Source: JAPLDB01 sp038230515
GTDB taxonomy: Bacteria; Bacteroidota; Bacteroidia; AKYH767-A; 2013-40CM-41-45
Assembly: GCA_038230515.1 (NCBI GenBank)
Contig: JBBRND010000010.1
Location: forward strand, 1 to 64,000
Direction of reading: 5' to 3'
Length of the DNA: 64,000 nt
A program made the translations under genes and the position numbers. The notes below the pieces were generated by a model. That model worked only from the letters and a program-made list of their open reading frames with translations, did not search any database and was not told the origin of the DNA. The first letter of the stretch is position 1, and every line of letters begins with the position of its first letter. This document shows positions 25,766-34,711 of the stretch, piece by piece.

Positions 25766-27217
25766 GTGAAATCGTTCTTTCATTTTTTAACAAAGGAAAA
25801 ATCAATTTACATAATTCTCGGAATTGGTTTGCTGCTGAGATTGATTTTTATTTTCATTGGAGGAAAAATTTATTATGGGCGACCTGATTTTTTCATTCAA
25901 CGAGATACAGGCGATTGGTTTACCGCATTTATTAACCTTTGTGATCATGGCATATTCACAGTCAATATAGGGCATGAAGAGGGAAAATTCTTCCGCCCAC
26001 CAGGCTATTCTTTTTTATTCGGATTCTTTTATTTAATCACGCTTAAAAATTATGCCCTTGCTTGGAAACTTTTGGTAATTGCGCAGGTGATCATGGATAC
26101 CGCATCTATTTACCTTGTTTCAAAGATTGCTAAGTATGTGGTTCTAAATTCGACAGGAGACAAGAAAACTACTTTCGGAAACCTTTCCGCCCTTCTTTAC
26201 TCAATTTATCCATTTGTGATTGTATGGGTGCCAGTGTTGTATGCAGAAACATCAAGTATTTTTTTTCTTTTACTTAGTATTTTTTATTCGCTAAATTCCA
26301 ACTCTCTCCGTAATGTATTTCTAAGTGGTTTGTTTGTGGGTATTGCAACTCTTATTCGTTTGCAATGTGTATTCTGTATTCCTTTTATCGCAATGACATA
26401 CTTTTTTTCGACTAAAAATAATCTCAAAGACAAAATCCGCACTATGGCTACTTTTTCCATTGCTGTATTAATCAGTTATGGCTTATGGCCTGCACGTAAT
26501 ATTTTTTTGCAACATCGTATTTTGTTTTCACAGGATCTGGAAATAGGTAGACAGTGGTCAAGAGATTTTATGGCATTTCTTGACTTCGCTTACAGTATCC
26601 GAACTGATCATACGTCATTGTATTGGGAAATTATTGATAATAAAGAAGTGCATTGGCCTAAGCAGGCATATCTTGATCCGGAAGATTCCATTTTACTTGA
26701 TTCTGTTGTGAAATTATGCCGTACTTGCGGTACCGGTTTTGAATCTTGGAAAGTTGGCGAAGGGATGCATCCTTATTTTATGCTTGCAGCGCCAAAATGC
26801 GATTCGCTGATTGATAAAATATTTACCTCGCTTTATCAAAAGCAAAAAACAAAAAATGCTTTAAACTATTGGGTTATTGTTCCGATGACAAATCTTGAAA
26901 AATGTTTCTTTAAATTTACACTCTACGGAAATAAAAGCCCCTCTGTGAAATTATTTTCGGGAATACTTTTTATTTTTCGTTCCGTTTTTGTAATGCTGGG
27001 ATTACTCGGAATTTATATAGCATTTAAAAATAATTTTCTAGAGAAAAGATTTTTGCTGTTTGTACTCAGCTATGTGATCGTATGGTATTTTTATCTTTCT
27101 TTTTTTTATCGCAATATGGAGATTCGCTATTTACTTCATACGGATATTCTCCTTTTAATTCCGGCTGCGTATGTGCTTTTGGGGCTATTTGCTAAAAAGA
27201 ATCCCAAAGAGATTTGA
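25766..27217 (+). CDS. GT-C-fold (GT39/PMT-like) polytopic glycosyltransferase
   Basis: A 483-residue membrane protein starting with GTG at 25766; no better start was seen. There are ten or more hydrophobic helices (YIILGIGLLLRLIFIFIGG near the N-terminus). Between the first two helices an acidic loop (RDTGDWFTAFINLCDHG) and FFRPPGYSFLFGFFY match the first-loop D/E region and RPPGY motif of ArnT/PMT-like glycosyltransferases, which use polyprenyl-phosphate sugars on the outer face of the membrane. A non-membrane loop (about 270-375) lies in the second half. It is coupled to the GT2 gene 20 bp upstream, a natural donor/acceptor pair. Its last 26 bp overlap the end of the convergent beta-mannosidase gene. 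Confidence 0.82.
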   Translation: MKSFFHFLTKEKSIYIILGIGLLLRLIFIFIGGKIYYGRPDFFIQRDTGDWFTAFINLCDHGIFTVNIGHEEGKFFRPPGYSFLFGFFYLITLKNYALAWKLLVIAQVIMDTASIYLVSKIAKYVVLNSTGDKKTTFGNLSALLYSIYPFVIVWVPVLYAETSSIFFLLLSIFYSLNSNSLRNVFLSGLFVGIATLIRLQCVFCIPFIAMTYFFSTKNNLKDKIRTMATFSIAVLISYGLWPARNIFLQHRILFSQDLEIGRQWSRDFMAFLDFAYSIRTDHTSLYWEIIDNKEVHWPKQAYLDPEDSILLDSVVKLCRTCGTGFESWKVGEGMHPYFMLAAPKCDSLIDKIFTSLYQKQKTKNALNYWVIVPMTNLEKCFFKFTLYGNKSPSVKLFSGILFIFRSVFVMLGLLGIYIAFKNNFLEKRFLLFVLSYVIVWYFYLSFFYRNMEIRYLLHTDILLLIPAAYVLLGLFAKKNPKEI

Positions 27218-29756
27218 GAACTATTTTTTTCTTAACTTCCTCAAAAGTTAATGTTGATTGGAAAGAAATAGTTTTTGTCTCATTTGGAAGCAGATCAAAA
27301 TAGTTTTCCGAAAAGTGAACTTCGGTTTCTTTCAAGTCAAGAAAAATATTTTTTGCCAGCGTGCTTGAAGAAAGAAAAATTGTGACCTCATCTTTCAATT
27401 TTTGGACGGAGAAATGAATGTCGGGCTTATCCAATAAAAGATCTTTCGGCTTTTTGAAAAAGTAAATTTTTTGTGCAAGAATTTTTTCATCCTTTTTCAA
27501 TTCCATTTTCAAAAACGCGCGCGATGGGTTTAGTGTTGATGTAAGATCGTCAATCATTGTTTTGTAAACAATGGTTGATTGTTTTTCGGAGACATATGCC
27601 ACGGTTGAATCGCGCCATAAAACTTTTCCTGAAAAATCTTCTGTGCAGAGAGTAAGAGTTGCTTTTGTAAAAGAAGTGTCATCTGAAGTTACATGCACCG
27701 ACAAAATTTTTTCTCTGTCACCAACACTGATCACGTATTTTTCGTACGAATGTTTTACAGCATAGTGGAGCGCTTTCCACCGCCCGTAATAATCCGTGCT
27801 GCTCCAACTTGTCGCGGGCCAGCAATCATTGAGTTGCCAATAAAGAGTTCCCATGCAATATGGTTTTGCTCTGCGATGCGCTTCAATGGCAGTGGTGACT
27901 CCTTCTGCTTGCAAAAGCTGCGATACATAAACATAGCTCTCAAAATCTTTTGGCTTCTTATACCAATCGTTCATGTAATGATCAATCGTTTCGAAACCTG
28001 TCGGATGCTTCTCATGGTTTTTTATTGCAAGCGATTTCCGATTTCTTTCTTCGTGATTTGTAAATGACTCAATCGTTTTCATTGCCGGCATTCCCTGAAA
28101 ACCATACTCACTCACAAATCTTCCGATTTTTTTTTTGTAAATTTCAAACGGTTCCATCCCCCACCAGACGCCCCAGTAGTGCGAATCGCCACGCTCGAAA
28201 CTTTCCTTGTGTCCCCATCCTACTCGCGGAGATGATTCAATGTACTGATGCAGCGGATCTGTTTTTGAAAGCACATCAGGAATGACGCTGTAAAAAAGAT
28301 TATAATAGTCATTCCAGATTTTCAACGAATCATTTTCAGAATATTTATATTGCTTTTGCCATTCCCAGTTTTTCCATCCTTCATCAATCTCATTGTTGCC
28401 GCACCAAAGCGCAAGACAAGCGTGGTCGCGCAAGCGAATCACATTTTCTTCAATTTCTTCCTTTACATTTTCAATGAATGAAGAATCTCCAGGATACATG
28501 GCACATGCAAACATAAAATCCTGCCACGCTAAAATGCCGAGCGAATCGCAGAGATTGTAAAACGAATTGTCTTCATACACTCCGCCTCCCCACACGCGAA
28601 GCATGTTCATGTTTGCATCTTTTACATCTGAAAGAAGAGTGCGGTATTTTTCTTTCGTAATCCGAGGAAGAAAATTGTCTGCCGGAATCCAATTAGCGCC
28701 TTTCATAAAAACATGAACGCCATTGAGAATAAAATAAAAATTTCTGCCTACTGTATCAACCTGCTGAATCAACGTGACAGTACGCAAGCCATAATTGAAT
28801 TCTTTCAGTTCCGATTGTTGATTGGAGTTGGTTGCCTGCATGGTAATGTGATAAAGAGCAGGATTACCCAAACCGTTGCACCACCAGAGTTTTGGATTTT
28901 TTATTTCGATCAGGAGATTCGAAATTTTTTCTTCGGGAGTTACGGTTATGCTGCTGTAGGAAGAATCGCGCGTTCCGTTTTCGGCAACGAGTTTGAAAAA
29001 AACGGTAGTGGGACGATCAACGGTTATGTTAACTTCAACGATTACGCGCGCAATTGAATCCGATATTTCATCCGCGAACAAATGAGTCGTGTTGATTTTA
29101 AATACACTCCACATTTTCAATTTCATAGGTCGCCAAATGCCGCAGGTAACAAAGCGCGGACCCCAATCCCAACCATATTGGTATTGTGCTTTACGGGTAA
29201 AAACTTTTTCATCTCCGGGGAGTGTGTACGGAAGTTGCTTCGCCAACTCTTTTCCTTTTCTTACTGCCGATTCAAATTGAATGAGCAAATGATTTTGTTT
29301 TGCTTTCAGAAACTTTTTACAATCCACATTCCATGTGCGGAACATGTTGTCGGCAGAAAGAATGAGTGAATCGTTTAGAAAAACTTTTGCGTACGTATCC
29401 AATCCTTCAAAAGAAAGTTCACAATGATTTTGTTGAATGGCAGAATCAGCAATGTCAAACCATGTTTCATATTCCCAATCCGAATTTTCAATCCATTGCA
29501 ATTTCTTCTCATTGTCTCCGAAAAAAGGATCCAAAATTTTTTTGTTGTTCAGAAGATCGGTGTGTACAGTTCCCGGAACTGTTGCGCTCAACCATTCTTT
29601 GTCACCAACTTTTCTGAAGCGCCAGTTTGAATTGAGATCAACAGAAATTTCTTGCGCTTGTGTTGATGCAAAAAAAAGCATGCCGCTAATTCCACTAATT
29701 AACACTGATTTTAATTGGTGTAAATTGGTGTAATTCGTGGCGGAAGATTTACACAT
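27192..29756 (-). CDS. Beta-mannosidase, glycoside hydrolase family 2
   Basis: An 854-residue GH2 enzyme. The jelly-roll sugar-binding domain (about 36-220) has SNWRFRKVGDKEWLSATVPGTVHTDLL, an Ig-like domain follows, then a TIM barrel (about 330-690). The acid/base is E456 in WCGNNE and the nucleophile E550 in SEYGFQG, contexts typical of beta-mannosidases. N-terminal residues 16-35 (KSVLISGISGMLFFASTQAQ) can serve as a signal peptide, so it is probably periplasmic, releasing mannose from beta-linked Man such as Man-beta-1,4-GlcNAc. The ATG at 29756 overlaps the cutC stop by 8 nt, supporting this start. Residues 7-25 are encoded by a short 10-bp repeat tract. It is the last gene of the putative glycan-degradation operon. 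Confidence 0.93.
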   Translation of the reverse strand: MCKSSATNYTNLHQLKSVLISGISGMLFFASTQAQEISVDLNSNWRFRKVGDKEWLSATVPGTVHTDLLNNKKILDPFFGDNEKKLQWIENSDWEYETWFDIADSAIQQNHCELSFEGLDTYAKVFLNDSLILSADNMFRTWNVDCKKFLKAKQNHLLIQFESAVRKGKELAKQLPYTLPGDEKVFTRKAQYQYGWDWGPRFVTCGIWRPMKLKMWSVFKINTTHLFADEISDSIARVIVEVNITVDRPTTVFFKLVAENGTRDSSYSSITVTPEEKISNLLIEIKNPKLWWCNGLGNPALYHITMQATNSNQQSELKEFNYGLRTVTLIQQVDTVGRNFYFILNGVHVFMKGANWIPADNFLPRITKEKYRTLLSDVKDANMNMLRVWGGGVYEDNSFYNLCDSLGILAWQDFMFACAMYPGDSSFIENVKEEIEENVIRLRDHACLALWCGNNEIDEGWKNWEWQKQYKYSENDSLKIWNDYYNLFYSVIPDVLSKTDPLHQYIESSPRVGWGHKESFERGDSHYWGVWWGMEPFEIYKKKIGRFVSEYGFQGMPAMKTIESFTNHEERNRKSLAIKNHEKHPTGFETIDHYMNDWYKKPKDFESYVYVSQLLQAEGVTTAIEAHRRAKPYCMGTLYWQLNDCWPATSWSSTDYYGRWKALHYAVKHSYEKYVISVGDREKILSVHVTSDDTSFTKATLTLCTEDFSGKVLWRDSTVAYVSEKQSTIVYKTMIDDLTSTLNPSRAFLKMELKKDEKILAQKIYFFKKPKDLLLDKPDIHFSVQKLKDEVTIFLSSSTLAKNIFLDLKETEVHFSENYFDLLPNETKTISFQSTLTFEEVKKKIVLKSLWDSF

Positions 29757-30510
29757 TCTCTCTCACTTTTCTGAAACGATCTGCATCCAACACATCATAC
29801 GAATATTCATCCACATCATCTCCGCTCATTACAACAAACTCATTTCTGTAAAGCATGTTGCTTTCTTTTATCCCTCGCGCAGAAAGATGAAATTCATTTG
29901 CTCCGGAAATTTTTCTCAGTTGTGAAATATTTTTTTCATTGATTCCTCCTCCCGGCATGATGATGATTCGTCCGTTTGCCTGCTGAATCAATCCTGAAAT
30001 AAAGCTAGCTCCGTGGATGGCACTTGCGCGTTGACCGGAAGTGAGTATACGACTGCACCCAATCTTGATAATATCTTCGAGTGAATTGAAAGCGTCAGCC
30101 GTAAGATCAAATGCGCGGTGAAAGGTAAACGAGAGCGGCTTTGCAAGTTCAACAAGTTCTTTGCAACGAGTTACGTCAACACTTCCGTCCTCCGATAAAA
30201 TTCCTGAAACAATTCCCTCGGCACTAAGTTCTTTGCAAACAAGAACATCGCGTCTCATGATTTCAAATTCCTCACCGCTGTAAAGAAAATCTCCTTCGCG
30301 CGGACGAATGAGTACATGAATAGGAATGGAAATTCTTTTCTTTACTGCTTCAACCAATCCGTAAGAAGGAGTGATGCCGCCAACACCAAGAACATTACAC
30401 AATTCTATTCGGTCAGCGCCTGCATCCTGTGCAGCAACAGCGGATTCAACATTTGTAACGCAAGCTTCGAAAAGAACTTTGTTAATTGGTTGATTGGTTG
30501 ATTGGTTCAT
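29749..30510 (-). CDS. cutC: CutC-family protein (copper homeostasis annotation)
   Basis: I prefer the ATG at 30510 (MNQSTNQPINKVLFEACV); the longer frame starts with TTG at 30525. The product has 253 residues, a cytoplasmic TIM barrel of the CutC family (FEACVTNVESAVAAQDAGADRIELC, PIHVLIRPREGDFLYS, GCSRILTSGQRASA, IIMPGGGINEKN). The family is traditionally linked to copper tolerance, but the biochemical role is unsettled, and Bacteroidota copies often sit in glycoside-hydrolase operons as here. Codons 2-10 (NQSTNQPIN) come from an 8-bp repeat. Its stop overlaps the start of the beta-mannosidase gene. Confidence 0.92.
   Translation of the reverse strand: MNQSTNQPINKVLFEACVTNVESAVAAQDAGADRIELCNVLGVGGITPSYGLVEAVKKRISIPIHVLIRPREGDFLYSGEEFEIMRRDVLVCKELSAEGIVSGILSEDGSVDVTRCKELVELAKPLSFTFHRAFDLTADAFNSLEDIIKIGCSRILTSGQRASAIHGASFISGLIQQANGRIIIMPGGGINEKNISQLRKISGANEFHLSARGIKESNMLYRNEFVVMSGDDVDEYSYDVLDADRFRKVRENV
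30478..30510. repeat. 8-bp tandem repeat at the start of cutC
   Basis: The plus strand reads TTAATTGG, TTGATTGG, TTGATTGG, TTCATTTG. It encodes the first residues of CutC (NQSTNQPIN), before the conserved barrel begins. Confidence 0.55.
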
Positions 30511-30561
30511 TTGTGAAAAGTGCAAACAGCAATTTAACAGATTAGCAATTCAGCAAAAAGA

Positions 30562-31539
30562 TTATTGCCACAAACTTTTTGCATCGCGCATTTCATTTTT
30601 TATTTCGCTTGAGTACACTGCGTAGTTGAATCCTTTTTGCAAAGCATATCCTCCGAACTCTCCGTGTTTGTTGAGCGCAAGAAATCCGATCTGCATCTCT
30701 TTAATATTTTTCGGGCTCTTTGAAATTCTGTCCACTGCAATCTTACATGCTTCTTCAGGTGAATGACCTAGACGCATCATTTCAACAACGGTGTGACTTC
30801 CGCAAATGCGAATCACTTCTTCACCGGTACCGGTTGCACACGCAGCGCCTACTTCATTATCAACAAACATTCCTGCTCCGATAATTGGGGAGTCGCCAAC
30901 GCGCCCGTGCATTTTGAAACCAAGTCCGCTGGTAGTGCATGAGCCGGAAAGATTTCCCGCAGCGTCCAATGCAATCATTCCAATGGTATCGTGATTTTCA
31001 AAATTCACAACCGGTTTGTACTCCGATTTTTTCAGCCATTCTTTCCATGCTTGATCAGCACCGGGAGTGCGGTCAAATTTTTCGAGTGTAAATCCATTGT
31101 CGAGTGCAAACTTCTGCGCGCCTTCTCCAACCAAAATAACATGCGGAGTTTTTTCCATCACCAACCGCGCAACGGAAATTGGATGCTTGATGTGTTCGAG
31201 AAAACAAACGCTTCCGCAATTTCCTTTTTCATCCATGATGCAGGCATCGAGCGTTACATGTCCGTCACGATCGGGAATGCCGCCAAGACCGACACTTTGG
31301 TTGCTGAGATCACTCTCCGTATTCATCACACCTTTTTCCACTGCATCCAATGCGCGACCGCCTGAAGAAAGAACTTTCCATGCATCAACATTTGCATCAA
31401 TGCCGTGCTTCCATGTAGAAATTACAATTGGTTTTGTTTCTCCCGAAGGAATTGAAAATCTTTTTGCAGAAGATTTTTTTGCCGAGAGAAGTGCTGCGCT
31501 GAGCGCAGACCATTTGATGAAGGTTCTACGATTGGTCAT
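30562..31539 (-). CDS. N4-(beta-N-acetylglucosaminyl)-L-asparaginase (glycosylasparaginase) with a Tat-like signal
   Basis: A 325-residue N-terminal-nucleophile hydrolase. It cleaves the GlcNAc-Asn bond of N-linked glycans after removal of the rest of the sugar chain and peptide. The autocleavage site is HDTIGM with T185 as nucleophile (precursor cut between D184 and T185), and RVGDSPIIGAG and ATGTGEE form the active-site region, as in the flavobacterial enzyme. The N-terminus TNRRTFIKWSALSAALLSAKKSSA has a twin-arginine motif (RRTFIK), suggesting folded export by Tat to the periplasm. It sits between the ROK kinase gene (75-bp gap) and cutC in a single-direction operon. Confidence 0.93.
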   Translation of the reverse strand: MTNRRTFIKWSALSAALLSAKKSSAKRFSIPSGETKPIVISTWKHGIDANVDAWKVLSSGGRALDAVEKGVMNTESDLSNQSVGLGGIPDRDGHVTLDACIMDEKGNCGSVCFLEHIKHPISVARLVMEKTPHVILVGEGAQKFALDNGFTLEKFDRTPGADQAWKEWLKKSEYKPVVNFENHDTIGMIALDAAGNLSGSCTTSGLGFKMHGRVGDSPIIGAGMFVDNEVGAACATGTGEEVIRICGSHTVVEMMRLGHSPEEACKIAVDRISKSPKNIKEMQIGFLALNKHGEFGGYALQKGFNYAVYSSEIKNEMRDAKSLWQ

Positions 31540-31614
31540 ATTTGAATTAAGTTGTGTTCAGTATCCCATCGAATAACGATTCCGACAGCAATCCGGAGCG
31601 TACGAATATACGAA

Positions 31615-32583
31615 TTACGAATGTTGAGAGAGTTCATTCCAAATCAACGAAGCTGCACCGAGTATGGCTGCATCGTTTTCGGGAAGCAAAGATGGAAGTA
31701 TTTTTATTTTGTTTCGGTAAATGTTGAGAAGATTTTTTTCGAAAGAAATAATTGTCGGATTGAAGAGCAACTCTCCCGACTGCGCCAATCCTCCGAAAAG
31801 AAAAATTGCTTCGGGACTTGTGTAAGCCACACTGTTTGCCAATGCGAGACCGAGCACTTCGCCCGTGTAGTTGAATGCATAGAAAGCGCTTTCGTCTCCA
31901 TTCAATGCTTTTTCGAAAATATATTTTGCATCTACTTTTCCGGAATCAATGTGATTGAGTGAACCGGGATCGCTGCTTCGCAGAATTTCGAAATATGTTT
32001 TTACAATTCCTGATGCTGAACAATATTGTTCGAGGCATCCTCTGCGTCCACAGCCGCACTGTCTTCCGTGCTGCATGATGATGATGTGTCCGAGTTCTCC
32101 TGCAAATCCATCGTGACCGTAAATCATTTTTCCGTCCGCCACAATTCCGCTACCGAGACCGGTGCCGAGTGTGATGAAAATAAAATCGTTCATTCCTTTT
32201 GCTCCTCCGAAATAAAGTTCACCGAGTGCCGCTGCATTTGCATCGTTGGAGAGAACTGCTTTTACTTTGAGCGCATCAGAAAAATAATCTGCAAGAGGAA
32301 TTACTCCTTTCCATTTTAAATTGGGAGCGAATTCTATGGTGCCGTTGAAATAATTTCCGTTGGGAGCGCCAATGCCCACACCGACAAGTTTGAGGCTTGA
32401 GGTTTCATGTTTGAGGTTCAACAGCCCGTTTACCTTTTCGGAAACAGCGTTCACCAAATCTTTCGGGTCGGGATAATCGGTGGTGCTGACGGAATCTTTT
32501 GCAATAATTTTTCCTTCGCGGTCAACGATGCCGATGATGGTGTTGGTACCTCCGATGTCAATGGCTGCGACTGTTTGCTGCAT
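31615..32583 (-). CDS. ROK-family sugar kinase (glucose/GlcNAc/mannose type)
   Basis: A 322-residue cytoplasmic kinase. The ATP-binding motif is DIGGTNTIIG (residues 9-18), the catalytic D114 lies in SNDANAAALGE, and the zinc motif has H166 and C176/C178/C183 in GELGHIIIMQHGRQCGCG...GCLEQ. This is the glucokinase-like ROK group, which phosphorylates glucose, N-acetylglucosamine or mannose. The operon context (MFS sugar importer, glycosylasparaginase, beta-mannosidase) favours GlcNAc or mannose. It lacks the N-terminal HTH of ROK repressors, so it is an enzyme rather than a regulator. Confidence 0.92.
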   Translation of the reverse strand: MQQTVAAIDIGGTNTIIGIVDREGKIIAKDSVSTTDYPDPKDLVNAVSEKVNGLLNLKHETSSLKLVGVGIGAPNGNYFNGTIEFAPNLKWKGVIPLADYFSDALKVKAVLSNDANAAALGELYFGGAKGMNDFIFITLGTGLGSGIVADGKMIYGHDGFAGELGHIIIMQHGRQCGCGRRGCLEQYCSASGIVKTYFEILRSSDPGSLNHIDSGKVDAKYIFEKALNGDESAFYAFNYTGEVLGLALANSVAYTSPEAIFLFGGLAQSGELLFNPTIISFEKNLLNIYRNKIKILPSLLPENDAAILGAASLIWNELSQHS

Positions 32584-32600
32584 GGTTGATTAGGTAATTG

Positions 32601-32649
32601 GTTGATTAAGTAAATCGCAAAAAGGTTTTTCTCAATTAGCTTAATCAAC
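32601..32649. repeat. Intercistronic inverted repeat between the MFS transporter and ROK kinase genes
   Basis: GTTGATTAAG (32601-32610) and CTTAATCAAC (32640-32649) are perfect 10-bp arms with a 29-nt loop, in an AT-rich tract of TTAATCA/TTAACTCA-like near-repeats. In the minus-strand transcript it lies between the transporter stop and the kinase start. There is no T tract, so it is more likely a processing or stability hairpin than a terminator. Confidence 0.5.
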
Positions 32650-32658
32650 TTAGTTAAC

Positions 32659-34083
32659 TCAATTAACTTTATCGTACTCAATTCCCTGCTCTTTCAAAAT
32701 TCTTCGTGCGCGCCACCCGTAAAAACCAAGATAGGCGAAACATGCAATGCCTGTGAGGTAGCTCCATTGTATGCCGAGCAAATGATCGCTGGCAAGCCAT
32801 CCCTGGAACAAACTGATGAAACCCCCGCCCATAATCATCATGATTAAAAAACTTGAACCTTCATTTGTATGTTTTCCAAGTCCCGCAATTGCAAGTGTGA
32901 AGATGCATGGCCAGAGAGTAGAGCAAAATAATCCTACGCTGATGAAAGCATAAACGCTCGTCATTCCATCCGCTAGGATTCCGATGAGAAGTGATGTAAT
33001 TCCTGAGAGAGAAAAAATTATCAGTTGCCGTGCGGGATTTCCTTTGCTCAAAATATCTGCAATGATGATGGCGATTATGATGAATGCATAAATATAAAAT
33101 GGAGTGAGGTCGTGATTTGCAATTTTGTTGACGAAAAGAAAAACAAGAAATGCAATGTAGGGCATCAGGAATCGCATGATCTGTTTTGTTCCTGCTTTAA
33201 TATCGAATGCTCCTACTGCATTTGTCCATCGTCCTATCATTAAACTCGCCCAGAACAGCGACACATAAGGCGCGACTTGATTTGTAGCGAGGTTGATATG
33301 CTGGCGCATGAACTCAGGAAGATTTGATGCCGTGGAAACTTCCACTCCCACATAAACAAAAATTGCAATCATGCCGAGCCACAACTGCGGATAGCTCAAC
33401 GCACTTTTACGTGATGGATTTTTTCCTGCCTCATCTTCTTTTGCATCTTCGTGATGAATTTGATTTGGCAGCGATGACATCTTGAAAATAATTGCAACAA
33501 TGATAAATGCAACCCCGAGAATTAAGTACGGAGTTTTTATTGACGAAAGTGAATCTAATTTTTGCCCCGCAATGAGCGAACCGAAAATTGCCAAGCTCAC
33601 AATTACAGGTCCGATGGTGGTGCCGATATTATTTATTCCTCCTGCCAAGCTCAACCGCTGCGAACCTTTTTTCGGATTACCGATTGTTATCACCATTGGG
33701 TTGGCGGCAGTTTGCTGTAGTGAAAATCCAAGACCTACAATGAACAGCCCACTTATCATCAAACCAAAAGAAGAAGTTTCGGCTGCGGGATAAAATAACA
33801 GAGTGCCGAGTGCGGAAATGACAAGCCCGAATGCAATTCCGTTTTTGTAACCGAGGCGGTTTAGAATATCTCCACCGCTAGCGCGGGAAAGCAAAAAATA
33901 AATGAGTGAGCCCACCGTGTAAGCCACATAAAATGCAAACGAAATCATCTGGCTTTGCCATTGTTCAAGATTTAATTTCTCTTTGAACACAGGAATGAGA
34001 ATGTCGTTGCTGGCGGCTACAAATCCCCAGAAGAAAAAAACAGAGATGAGAACGGGTAGCGCGCGGTGATTTTGGTTAGACAT
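32659..34083 (-). CDS. MFS sugar transporter of the FucP/GluP/NagP group
   Basis: A 474-residue inner-membrane permease with about 12 hydrophobic helices. The N-terminus FFFWGFVAASNDILIPVFKEKLNL and SFAFYVAYTVGSL are typical of the fucose/glucose/galactose:H+ symporter family, as are GLGFSLQQTAANPMV and RLSLAGGINNIGTTIGPV. Bacteroidota members import glucose, GlcNAc, fucose or mannose. It is the first gene of the minus-strand glycan operon, 75 bp before the ROK kinase, which would phosphorylate its substrate. The substrate cannot be read from the sequence. Confidence 0.9.
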   Translation of the reverse strand: MSNQNHRALPVLISVFFFWGFVAASNDILIPVFKEKLNLEQWQSQMISFAFYVAYTVGSLIYFLLSRASGGDILNRLGYKNGIAFGLVISALGTLLFYPAAETSSFGLMISGLFIVGLGFSLQQTAANPMVITIGNPKKGSQRLSLAGGINNIGTTIGPVIVSLAIFGSLIAGQKLDSLSSIKTPYLILGVAFIIVAIIFKMSSLPNQIHHEDAKEDEAGKNPSRKSALSYPQLWLGMIAIFVYVGVEVSTASNLPEFMRQHINLATNQVAPYVSLFWASLMIGRWTNAVGAFDIKAGTKQIMRFLMPYIAFLVFLFVNKIANHDLTPFYIYAFIIIAIIIADILSKGNPARQLIIFSLSGITSLLIGILADGMTSVYAFISVGLFCSTLWPCIFTLAIAGLGKHTNEGSSFLIMMIMGGGFISLFQGWLASDHLLGIQWSYLTGIACFAYLGFYGWRARRILKEQGIEYDKVN

Positions 34084-34327
34084 CGTTTAGCGGGTTGGTT
34101 GTTGCGTTGCAAAGTAGAAAAAAATGTTTTCTGATAACGGAAGCGCGGTGACGGATTTGAACACGCTCAACAATTAACCCACCCCGCCACACTTTTAGTC
34201 CTGTTCCACAAGATTCCTTTTGTAGTGGCTCGAAAACTTTATTTCTTTAACGAAGTTGCTAACCCGTTTAAATGTATTCCGGTTTTGTTTTTTTTGTTCT
34301 TTAAGTTCCTGATTATACTTCCAACTG

Positions 34328-34526
34328 CACTGGAATGAAATGTAATCTCCTTCAAGCAAGGAGCTTTCCCGTTCGAATGAGATTACATTTCGTTTCAATG
34401 AGCTATTCACCACACAGGTGAAAAACGGTTTCCGTTTCAATGAGAATGAATCTCGTTTGAATGAGATTGCACCTGTCCGAATGAGATGCAAACCTATTCG
34501 AATAGGATTCATTCTCGTTCGAACAG
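34328..34526. repeat. Array C: degenerate 21-bp tandem repeat with nested inverted repeats
   Basis: From 34328 the plus strand parses into units of 21 bp (one of 20) with the loose consensus CGTTTGAATGAGATTNNACC. Clear units start at 34328, 34349, 34370, 34391, 34433, 34454, 34475, 34496 and about 34516; weaker ones may extend left to about 34200. Inverted repeats are frequent: GAAATGTAATCTC (34337-34349) with GAGATTACATTTC (34379-34391), AATCTC/GAGATT within 34448-34470, and the palindrome CCTATTCGAATAGG (34493-34506). It lies between divergent genes (MFS operon at 34083 and T9SS gene at 34712). A minus frame (34195-34512) is open but not recognisable as a protein. The remaining parts of 34084-34711 show nothing definite. 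Confidence 0.75.
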
Positions 34527-34711
34527 GAATGGGCTATTTATGCGAAATTTGCTTTTTTTCAATGTTTTGATCAAAAATTGAATTCCAAAAGCCACTTTCC
34601 GGTGCGCTAAACAGCCCTTGCTTCCCAGTTTCAGGTTAGTTGAAGGTATGGGCTGGAGGATGCAGGTCTTTATTCTTTGTGTATCTTTCGGAAAATTTAA
34701 ATTTTTATATC

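Noticed and set aside
27192..34083. Classical polysaccharide utilisation locus
   Set aside because: No SusC/SusD-like genes or hybrid regulator are present; only an MFS importer and hydrolases.
34195..34512. Minus-strand 105-codon frame across array C as a gene
   Set aside because: Openness follows from the 21-bp period; no recognisable domain or signal. Kept only as a possibility in the findings.
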